NCBI GenBank assembly: GCA_032718565.1
Contig: JAVGVS010000304.1
Coordinates: 310,001-374,000 of the forward strand
DNA from: Distichodus sexfasciatus
Lineage: Eukaryota > Chordata > Actinopteri > Characiformes > Distichodontidae
DNA: 64,000 bases
Direction of reading: 5' to 3'
Both the position numbers and the translations under genes were made by a program. Positions 27,101-39,100 of this stretch are shown here, piece by piece. The notes below the pieces were generated by a model. It worked only from the letters and a program-made list of their open reading frames with translations, had not been told where the DNA came from and did no database searches. Positions within the stretch are counted from its first letter, which is position 1. Each line of letters starts with the position of its first letter.

Positions 27101-30100
27101 TCTATGTATCTGTACAGTATATAGCAGAGATGACAATAAAGTTGACTTTGACTTTGACTTTTGACATGTATATGCTAAATTATTTGTTCTCAAAAAATTT
27201 TGTTTAGACAAATATTTCATTATAAAATTGAAAAAAAATTGATCAATTGAAAATGAAATACTGAAGTTAGTCATTTTGAACCAATTTGGCCTATAAAATG
27301 AGCTGCTTTTGCAGAGAACTACATTTCCCACGATCCTCTCGGCACGCCCCGGAGCCGCATCACAATGATGCGCTGGGCGCGCGTTCCAGAATAAACGATG
27401 GAAAATCTATTGGAAAATCTAAATAAATGGCATAATTGCGAGTAGAATACTGGTTATTGTGGTTATTTATCAGCTAAAATATGGTTTGTGTCTGTAATAA
27501 AGGTGACATTTTGACCGAACTGGAGCGAGTAACGGCACTCATGCGCGCTCTCATTAACACAGCGCGTGTTTACATCACGAAAAATGTCGAAAAATGTTTT
27601 TATGCATTTACTTGTGTTTTAGAGCATGGAAATCTCACAAATACTTTCACATGCAGAGGGATCAGGTCTTGTCTTGATCGCGGCACTGAAAACGTTGCGT
27701 CACTATTAAGCCTCCATGTGAAATACAAGCGGAGCTGCTCTAGCGAGTAAAATGAATTAAACGAAGCATCGATTCTAGAAAAATTGCCTTGACCATTTTT
27801 GTAATAGAATTATTCGAGTTATTGGAACAATCGTTTCAGCTCTACTGCAGTGCCACTTCCCATGCATAACGAATTGAGTGTACACGCATTTACAGATCAG
27901 CTCCATAGAATGCGCTATATCGAATATACTTGATGTGTCGCAGCTTGTTCCGCAATGTAGTATATGATTATATTGTGAATATCGAGTACAAATCCTCACA
28001 TTAATGTTAAACAGACAGCATGTTTTGCTTTTTGCTTCTCTGCCTTCTCAGAACATAGCTCTCACTCTTCTTCCCATCAAGATTGTGGGAAATGCAGGTT
28101 TCTCCCAGAAAGAGGGAATGTCACGATACAGCTTGAAAATACTGCAATCTCCCAGCCTTAACCACTTCATATACAGCAACTACTCAAGTTACATGCAGCA
28201 GCAGCAGCTCTCCAAGATATTTTGTGATGACCAAATTATTCAGATTAAATAAGCGGCTAACGTTGGCAGGAAGAAATAAAATGGTGATAAAATAGCAGCA
28301 TCCAAAATGCTAAAAACGTCTCAAAGTCTGCAACAAACCTAATTATCATGCATTTTTTCATGTTAAGTATTATTAAAATATTTCAAAACCACTTATTAGA
28401 CAATATGTATGTTGGCATGTCTTTGCAGGATGCTACTTTTGGCCTCAAAAGTTTACATCATTTGTTTGCTATGTGAAATTGCACTTGTGTTTAGTCAGAA
28501 ATTAGTAAAATATGGACAAACAACATGACTCCAATGACCGAGCAGACTTGGAATAAGGGGAAAACTTGTGTAAATGTGATTTTTCGGTAAAATAATCTCT
28601 TAACGATGCATGACAAGACAGGCTGCTTAGACTTGGCTCAATAAAAGAAGAAGCATGTGGGAGAAAAGGAGTGACAGCTGACCTAAACCCTGAAAAAAGT
28701 TTGGATAAAATAACTTGGGAAAAGCACTGAAAGCCCACTTTTTTTTTTTTACTTAACGTAAACACAAAGTATATCCACTCAAAAACAACTCGTGAGGCTA
28801 GTGCTGGGCGATAAAACGATCTCGATATTTTATCAAGAAAAATGTGATGACGATAACGATGATAAACTAAGCTATAAAATTCGATCATACTTGTTTGTCC
28901 ACTATGCAACAGCGCGTTGAGATAGACAGTATCTTTGGCCAATCATGTAGCTTGGCATAAAGCCAGCACAACAGCCGATCGCGGCCAAGATATACTTAAC
29001 GTTCAGAGCGCCTATGCATGCGCATCATGGCTGGCACGCGTTCTCAGCGTTCTCTTGACGCATCCGCTGAGCATGTCGTCATAAATTTATGAGAGTTGCA
29101 GTACCTCTTGAAAAATTGGGGCGGCTGTACGTTAAAGTTTTGCCACATGACGTCAGCATCGTTGTTTACTATCAACACGGCTGAACGGTTTCTCTGGGTT
29201 TTTTTTGCACCTTTGTAACATCCGAATGCAAATAATTTTTTATCTTCCTCATTTCACAGCGAAATGTTTTCTCTCACTGCCGCTTTCTACTTCTTCCTCT
29301 TCTTCTGTCACTTAATGGCAGACTGGACGCTTTTATGGTGTACACTGCCACCTGTTGGAGTCCTCAAGATTAAGCGCAAGCGCACCCGTCACTTAGCATT
29401 AGGTATGTCGCGGCCCTTAGAAAAGGTGCCGCAGTGAGTGAAAAAAGGCGATGAAAATGCAGCGCTTTATAGTTACGGCGGACGCTTTGACAACAAACGC
29501 CACCTGGAAACAACTAATAAAATACGAACGTGAAAGTACTAGATGACGCTTTTCGTAACTTTCGTAACAAGCACCGAGAAAGCGCTCTGGAAATGAGGTG
29601 TTGACAGCTCTCTTTGGCTGTTCTTTGGCAGCGGCAATTTTTTTTCCCCCAGTTCTCAAGGCTCTTCAAGTAGAAATTTGTTGAAAATTATTTGATTATT
29701 TTAACTTGTTCATTCAGTCTGTATAAGAATCCAAAAAAAAAACCATTAAAAAAACACAATATGACAATATATCGTGATAATTATCGAAATTGAACAATAT
29801 GACAAAAAGTATCGTGATAATGTTTTTGTTCATATCGCCCAGCTCTACGTGAGGCATTAAATACTGTGAATAGTTTGACATGAAAAGCAGTTTGACACAC
29901 TTGAAAAATGTGAGAACTTGCATCAACTTGAAGAGTAGGGCTGGGCAATATGGCCTAAAAATAATATTGCGATACTGCGATACACAATATATAATATTGC
30001 GATATATCCTCTCTTTCTGGATGAGAACTACATTTCCCACAATTCCCTGCGCCACAATAGTCAACAATAGACATGCGTCTGGAATAATATCAATAAAACA

Positions 30101-33100
30101 GCTGTACTGTGAAGAGAACGCTGTTGTTATTTATCAAGAAGTTTTGTCTATAAAAAAGGCGAAGACTGACTGAACTGGAATTTTGTGAGTAATATCACGA
30201 ACGCCCAATGTTTGCGCATTTACTTCTGTTTTTCTGATTAGAATTACAGAACCTGTGCTGTTTTTCTTCCGAACCAAGTTGTTCGCTTCCATTTCCAATT
30301 AATGTCTCTGAAATAGTGTGATATTCAGCTCTCTCTCTCTCTCTGCACTAGGTATGAGACGATTACAGATTACGATTACAGAAAGTGACGTACATGTTGT
30401 CTGTTTAACATTAATGTAAGGATTTGTACTCAATATTCACAATATAGTCATTTACTACATTGCACGTGGAACAAGCTGAGATACATCACGTATATTCGAT
30501 ATATCGCCCACCCCTATTGCAGAGGTCTGATTTACTGTTGAACTAATAATGACAGGAGGATAGCTTAAATAATATGAAACAGAAAATAAAGATGACACTT
30601 CCCCAAAAATCACGAACTTCGCAACTTTGTTCTACTTGCCTCATTGTTTATCATTTGTGTTTGCTTTTGTGTCCTCTGACAGAAAACTTTCCCATAAATC
30701 GGGTTTTTGCAGTCTGTTGCGTCTCCAGCTCTCCCCGTTGGTTCTGCACACGCAAGGCTGCGCCTATCCAATCCGACTGCCATCACTGCCATGGAATGCT
30801 GAAGTCCACATTTTTCCCATTCAGCAAGGAAAAACGCCCTTTCAGAACCAATCAGCTAGAAATGTTGCTTTGTTTTTATTTTCGACTGAACTTCCTGGAA
30901 CCCATTATGAAGCTGTCAGGGATGTATATTTAGCTATGGCAACAGCGGGCCTCCTCACCCACTTGCGCCACTGGTCATGTCACCTCTGATAAACAGAAAA
31001 ACAATCGCCTCTCCTCTTTTGTCACCTTAAAAGAAATGGCTGAACGTGTATGAGAGAGAGAGAGAGAGAGAGACGACATCAAACCAGTGAGGTCTGCTGA
31101 CAATATCACAACATATAACTCGCGAAAAAACTGCTAAGAACACAAAATACTCTAACCTCGGATTTAAACAGAATCCTGCCTCTTTCCTCGGTGAGATAAA
31201 ACATATTTTGCTGAATAAACTTGTCAAATTCAATCCCATTTTCCAACCCAATTGAATTTCCATAAAGGACATTGTCACAAGCAGCTTTACTGAGATCTAG
31301 GCTCACAGGCCTAACGAGACAGGACCCCTAAGAAAAAAATCCCCGGCAAATGAAACAATTCCCCTGAGATAACTTGGGGTATAAACCTTCAGGGGGGTCT
31401 AGACTTAATAAAGGAATCCTTCCTCTGAATGGCACTTGATAGGAAAAAAAAGGAAATGTGGTAAAAATTAACATCAGAACTGAAAAAAACCCAGAATTAT
31501 TTAGGTACGTATATAAGTGCATTAAATACATATGTAAGTAATTTGACTGTTTCTGATTATGAAGGACATCTTCAACAGGAACACTGGAAGTTCCAAGCAT
31601 AAGATTTCAGAAATAGAGAAAATTATTACTATTATTAAAACAATAATCAAAAATTAAAATTCGCACACTAAGCATCTCAGGCCTAAATAATGTTGATTGC
31701 TAGGGTTCTCTTGGTTTCAATAGTCACGGGTTACATTCAAGATGCACTTTAATGCCATTCAAGATGCAACTGAGATTTTTTCCTCTGATAAATGTGAACA
31801 AAAAAAATCTTTTTTCTTTCTGATAAACGTGCACCAAAATCCATCCAATTATTCTATGAATTTTAAGACCAAGGTTAAATCAGATATTTATCCATATGTT
31901 AGAATCTACACAGATGGGCACACCAAACACTAGCTCCTTTTTTTAATGATCCTGATTTCAGATCATTTGTTTTCTCCTGAAACAGAAAGCAACTGTCATT
32001 TGCCATTTTGCTATATTGAGAGCAGACATATACATCTCTGCTGTTGAGTAAAGAGGAATGTGTGCTTTGACTCTCGGATTAGCCTGACCTACGCCAGACT
32101 CGACATGAACGATGTAGTCTGCCGGTTCACAGATTCATCTTGCTGTTAGCTCAGCCCCGTCCTGCCCCTTAAAACGGCAAGGCACCCTGCTACCCAGTAA
32201 GCGTTCCCAACTCATAAATTCAGGGTCAGGGTTTCATCACTCACATCCGTTGCCACTACTGACAGTTTAGCAGGAATTTTTACAGTTTAAAACCAACATG
32301 GGCTTATGTACATACCTTGGATGGCTAAAATTTATCCAGCACATACTGAAGTTGGTCAAAGGGGACGTGTGGACAAAGCACAAGATGCCTCATCACACAC
32401 TCCTATGTTGGGTCACTACTGAGTCTGACCTGTTCTCCCCAGTTACAACATATTAACACTTTTGCTTCTTTAAAAAAAAGTCAATTAGAGGAACATATTC
32501 CAGTTTTTGTTTAGCATTTCCTTTAAATTTCTTTCATTTTATTTCATTGCTCTCCAATAGAGACTTAATCAAAATCTAAATTTAATTAGCCTTTATATAT
32601 TATAATCTCTCATTATATCTGAAAAAATGATACCATGGCAAACTGCAACTAGGATGCAAAGGTTAAGAGCGCCTTCAAAACCTTGGATTCCTAAACAGGA
32701 AAGAACAAACCCCTATTTTTGTGCAGGCCAGCAGTGAAATACCCAGCTTACAGGGCACCACACCAAGCAATAAAAAAAAGTGTGAGCAGCAGTTGAGGGT
32801 TGAGGGAGGAGGGGTTTGGCATTGCAGTATATCGGCAGGTCTATTTTGCTTTTAGAGCAGTCATCACCTCCTTGTTGTCCCGGTTGTTAGCGTGTCCCCC
32901 AGTCAGCTGTAGAGGCCACCTCCCAGCCAGTCTCCCGCCCCTGTCAGCATACCAGCTTTTGTCAAAATTTGTAATCGGCGGCGCTGATCCCATTCTATTT
33001 AAGTAGAACTCGTCAACAGGTTTAAAAGACTGGCTTCACATGTCACCTCTCTCGATTGAATATTTATGTGCTCCCTGAATGGCTGGCAGTTGTTTAATCA

Positions 33101-36100
33101 TCTGAGGGCGCCTGTTACGCCTACCTTCCCACCAGACAACCCCCACCTCCAAGCGCCCCCCCCAACCCAGTCGACGCCAACAAGACAGTTCTGACCCATG
33201 TCACCTTTACAATGGCGCTCTGCTTCGACCCCAGCTGTTGCCCAAAAATAGGACCTGCTTTTTTAATGACAGGCCACTACTTGAATGTTATTGTCTTTGC
33301 CAGAGTTCTGTTCTGTGCCGACCGCTTTGGAAGGGGGGGTGGGTGGGGGGGAGTGGGAGGCGGTGGAGAGTGGGGGAAGGGGATGGTGTTCAAATATGAC
33401 AAACATAGCATGGCAGTTCCTTGAGCTGATTTCAGTGAAATCCTCTGTCCTAAGAGCAGTCCCCCATAAAACAGTAACACTTCATCCATGTCAATAAAAT
33501 TGACTGAAAAAATATTCTTTGTATTGATAGGTAGGACTCGAATTGGTAGGAGATGTCGCAATAAGGCTGTCAGTCTTGCTGTCTGTGTGTGTGTGTGTGT
33601 GTGCGCACACAAGAGAGTGTGAGACTGGTGAACCAAGACTTGGATCTGAATGCCCACAGCAATGCCTATCTAATTAGATATGTGTATTCGAATGTACGTG
33701 GTCACAGGGCCCTTATGGGGTATGAAATAACAAGCAGCTGTGTGCGGGGTGTGTGCGCGTGTGTAGTGAGGTTTATTAGTCCTGTCTATAAAGGCAGCCT
33801 GGGATTCACACCAGGACGCCCTAGGCTTAAGATCTGAACGTCACAAAAGCAAGGCGCTGTCTCTGCAATACTAATATTGGCCCTTATTTCTGCAAACCCC
33901 CCAACTCCTCTTCATTTTTCCATCTGTCCAAGCTTAGATTTCCGCTGCTCTCTGGCTTCTCAATACAACCTCTCTGCACCACAGAGCTCCTTACTGTCAG
34001 TAGAAATGCATGGAATCTCTAATGAAACATGACATGTAAGATTTTGTCAAGAGAAAAACGGAATGATTCTTTCCAACAATTCTTATGTGTAGCACTTCCT
34101 TGACTATATTTTTCACTTGAAAATGGTCTACTTTCCCTGCAATTTCCTTGTCAAGGTGCTTTCTGAAATCAGGTCAAGTTGCATTACTCTAGACTCACAG
34201 ACATAGTGCAGACATACAGTATCTGGAAAGCCATCACAGATGTGTTCAAATTGAAGAAGTTGCTTTCGTTGTGGTGCACCGCGTGCTGTGTTGTGGTGTG
34301 GTGTTTTCACAATGACAAATAACCACTCACCAGAAGTGCCAAAATGCTCAACACAAAAATACACTCGTCATAAGATTGCAGACCCTTTTTAGATTATGAA
34401 CCTAAATTAAGCTCAGCCGTACATGTATAAATATATAACCAACCATTCGTTTGCAAACAAAGGCCAACACCTGGCATATCCAAAAAGTTCCAGCTTGTCC
34501 GGAAAATCTCTCAAAATCTCAAAAATGCTGGCTGTCCCGTCTAAGTGTCACCATGCAGAGTTTTGAGCTGTTTTTAGAGTGGACTCCCGTTGAGACAGGC
34601 GGGAGAGACCCTAGGTGTTGAAACAACTGAAAACCAAACTTAATTCCACACACTTTATGAATGTGCTTAGTTCTTAACATGGTCTTATCAGGGCAACAAG
34701 GTGGGTCAATGCCCGTTTGTCCAGCAGAAACAAAGTGTGCAAGCGGCTTCCACAAGCACCAATTACCACCTCATAATAAAATACTTAACAGAACAGTAAA
34801 GAATGATCCCACACATAACAACATAAAAACCAAATCCTCTTGGTCTGCATATTCCAGTGTAGAACTTCTCCTTGTTAGGAAGTCTGATGATTAATCAGGC
34901 TTCTTGTTAGGGCATTTAAAGACAATGGATTGAGTTAAAACTATAAAGGGTTGACAAAATTAGTGAAGAAGAATCAGTCTGATCCACTCTTTATTTGCAA
35001 AGAGACTAGAGATGGCACCGTTCCGAAGAACGGTTTCTTGAAGAACACCTGAACTTAAAAGAACCCAAATCCTGTTTCAATCCAAGCTGTCCAGAGAGCA
35101 CTACAAAAACACAGAAGTACTCAGTGGGGCAAGTGCTCTGGGACATTTAGAGAAACCCCACAGGTGGAAACGGCATATCAGTTTTAACCTTGTACCCGGC
35201 CACCTCTCTCCACCTTCCCCGTACTCCGTTCCCCCTTTGACACATCCGGACCTCCCACCGTTTCAAAACACTCTTGCCCTTCCCTCTCCTGCTTGCTTCC
35301 CCCAGACCCAATTTATGATTAATGGTGGCGCTGCGCCTCTCCACGAACTCAGCACATTGTTGAGAGGCTCTGAAACAGCACAACAGTTGCATCCCCCCCC
35401 CACGTCCTAAGTCCTGCCTGTCAGTCCCCGGTTAGTGCACTGTTAACTGGCCAGATTTACAGCTACTAACCAGTGCTGGGTGGCCGCCTGGCAGAGGAGG
35501 GACATTTATTTATCATCACGTCTTGACGGGACATTTTTACTACCGCGATGCAGAGCACGCCCCTCGATGCTCGTGTGACGCGACCACACCCTACATGGGT
35601 GCGAAAGTTACAAGGGGGACGAGCTGCTTTGATGCAAAGTCCCCTGGCTTAAGCGAGGAGACAAAATTACAAATGCCTTAAGAGCCAACTGACATGAACT
35701 TGACTTTGAGGATAATTCAAGATCTTTTTGAGAGACCATTTAAAGCCAGCAAAACAAAAGATGTATGATGCATAAACCATAACTGATGCAATCATATGCT
35801 TAGACCACACTCATGTAAAATTTATCTCGGGAACTTCACAAGAAAGGATTTCTTTAGTAAATTACGAAAATCACATAAAATATGATTAGACATGAGTCCT
35901 GTCATAATCAACTGACAGTTCAGATACTTAAGCACCACAAAACATTTGACACGTTTTATAGATGATACTGTGTCAAATTGTTTTAATTGATGTCTGCAAA
36001 AAGTTTTCCATGAAGGCAAGCATTATAACTGGTGTTTTTGTAAAGCCTATAATTGATCGCATAGTTTGGAATGAGATTGTTAAAATGCTGAATTTACCCC

Positions 36101-39100
36101 TGGGTTTCACATGGAAATAAGCTTTCAAAAAGAGAAACTGCTCTTACTAGTGTGAAATCTGAATTATTTTCCACATCACAGGAAACAGACAGACAAGTAC
36201 TATTTAAAAAAAAAACATTGTGATGTTAATGTTCACCATTCATTTACAACTGTACACAGCACATGTGATTGATGGAGACATGCTTGGACATGCTTTTATG
36301 ACTGCATACAGTTTTGCATTGAGCCTCTAATCAAAGATTTGGGATGTAGAACTATTTATTCTTTCATCTTATGTCTTTAAATCCTTGTACACTGAGTGTA
36401 TCATACATCAAAAATCCCACAACTCATTTTTTGCTGACTCCTTACTACAACAATTTCTCATACTTAAAACAAACTGTAAAAACCCATCAGGCAAAGCTAC
36501 TTCTGTCAAATCACATTCTCAGTACTAATGAATTGTTCCATTTAATTTGAATCAGCTCAGGAGATCCACCACTCTACATGAACTGAGACGGACTGTTTTG
36601 GTGCAGACTTTAGATTAGTTGTTGTATTCGCACACAGGCAAACAAACTGAACTCAGAAGCAAAACACTCCAAGATCCAAAATAAACGTTTGAGGAAAAAA
36701 AACGTGGAGTGAAAATGCCTTAAAACATACTGAGTAACTATTTTTAGTATCTGTCACGTTATTGTTATTATTCACAATACATCATCACCATCATCAACAC
36801 AGAAATCAAAAGAGTTCAATTCCCATCATTCCCACCATTCTACATCCTGCATGGAAAAGAGCAGAGGAACAGACCTGACAGAGTTGAGACTCGCACTGTA
36901 ATTTAAACCATAAGCTGCAGTTGCGGTCCAATACAAGTGAGGCCTCCTACCTCAAGGGACAGCAGTTGTAAATTCCTTCTAGTCAAACTCTCACTATTTG
37001 ACAGGTCAAGGCCTTCATTTCAACTCTCTAACATTTACAGTGAGAGTTTTTAAAAAAAGAGCAAGGGAGAGAGACTCTACCTTAAACCCTCATCTTAGCA
37101 CAGAGGATAATGATAATTCCCAGGGTCTTACATAGATGTCACCATAATCACCACAGGAGACTTGTTGGTTGTGGACAAACGCAAAGTGCGCTGTTAGTTT
37201 GGATGAATGTGAAACGCACCGTCAAATTTAGAGAACAGAACTTGTCCTCAACTTAAACATCTAGGTCCAATATTGGATTATGTAGAAAGGTCAATTCTCT
37301 TTTTAATTATGTTATAAAAATATGCTTAAAAACACTTTTTTTCAAGAATACTGAAGTTTAGGTGTTTGTTCTACAAATGTTGGTTAAAAATGCCAATTTA
37401 GACAAAAAGCCAGACTCTTGTAATTAAATCAAAATTCTAATATATGCATTAATTTTGCATATATTTTTATTAACCCAATATTTTACATTAAATTCATCCT
37501 TTATATTTGTTACCTACAGACCAAAAATAACAATGGACAGTATAAAAAGTCATTTCCCTGAAATAAACAATAGTCATTCCTAAATCCTTCATTTTACATC
37601 GGCTGTACCAACCCCTGTTCTAAAGCTTTGCACGAGGGCATTTCTTTCCCACAAATGACACCATGAGTAAACATATTTGCATATCACACTGACGGATCAG
37701 AGTTATGGCTCGTCTCCTTACACCGTGTTTGCCAAAAGCGCATACTTAGCATTCATTTGGTTAAGATGTATGTGCAGATATCAAATGGCATAGGAGCAGA
37801 AAAGGCTTCTACGGAGTGCAGGGTTTACCCACAGACTGAGTGAAGCCCTTACTGGGGACGCTGGCACTCATGCACAGCTGTGATCCTAAGACAGCTCACT
37901 CTTGACCTTGAGCTCCATTAAAGAGCGAGAGAGGGAGCGCCGACTGCCAAGTGAGCCTTAAGATCGCAGACGACAACACATGGCATGTGCCAACTTACCA
38001 CACCAATACAGCACCATCACATACTGTTTTAATCACCGTTTAAATAATAATTCAATAAGAGCAAGTAATCAAGTCTAAGACTAGAACAAAAAAAAAACTT
38101 GCAAAGTGGTCAAAATAGAAGCAGTCAGCTGTTCACTGCTGCCCAAGGGCACAGAACCAAAAAAACACAGATAAAAGGAGAGCCGACTAATTTGATCAAG
38201 CAAAGGGGCCTTGTTAAATGATCTCTGCTCCATCCTTTGTTCAGGGTACAGGGAGATAATAATGATAAAGGTCTAAGGGCCAGTGGTGAAGGCATCACAA
38301 TGATGTGCACGCCACAGAGCAATTACCATTCGATCAGTGGCAAGGTTCAGATTGTTCTAGTCAATTAGAGGTGTGAGTGTGAATTTCGTAAGTGTCAAAA
38401 AAGCAGGTAAAGCATGGGGGGCAGTGCTAAAAAGGCTAAAAGAAAGCTGTCAATCAAGCTCTCTTGTAGTTCTCAAACGTGTATTTGTATGAATAAAAAT
38501 GAGGGGATTTAGCCCTTCAGCTGCCTCGGCAGAATTGTCAAAAACCCGACCTTCGGCGTACGATAGTGGGAGGAGGAGACAGCAGAAAGATTTAAAGATT
38601 TAACGGGCTAAGGCAGAGGCGGGCTACTACATTAGAAAAAAGCTAGAGGAAGAACAAATTCAAGCCGGGCAAGGACAGACCTACATCTTTGTCATCTTTG
38701 TGTCAATCAATGCACCATGTTCCGCCCTCCCCCATTCTTATTATTCCACTGTAGAAGATTCACACAAATTATTCGACTTGGTGGTGAAGCAGATTTCGCC
38801 GTTGCCACGTTTCATATCCGGAGCATTTGTTTCCAGATGCACTGGATCTCGAGAGTATTCCAAGTCTGACCTGAACACTAGATCAGAGGTATCCTCTCTG
38901 TGCCTGTGGTTTTCAAATCAGAGCCGCTTTCTGACAGAGAACGCCCTAGCCGATAGCACCCATTTGTCACCTTAACAGAGAGGCTCTGGATTAGCACATG
39001 CATGTCTGAGTGGTTACCCCTGTCGACAGTGAAAAATAATACAGCATTTGAATTATGAAAACTACTGTTGGAGCGTGTCACACGATGCAGTATTTATTTG

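Noticed and set aside
28502..28942. 146-codon minus-strand open frame
   Set aside because: It runs across the left end of the hAT-type element, so it is a chance frame over a transposon boundary.
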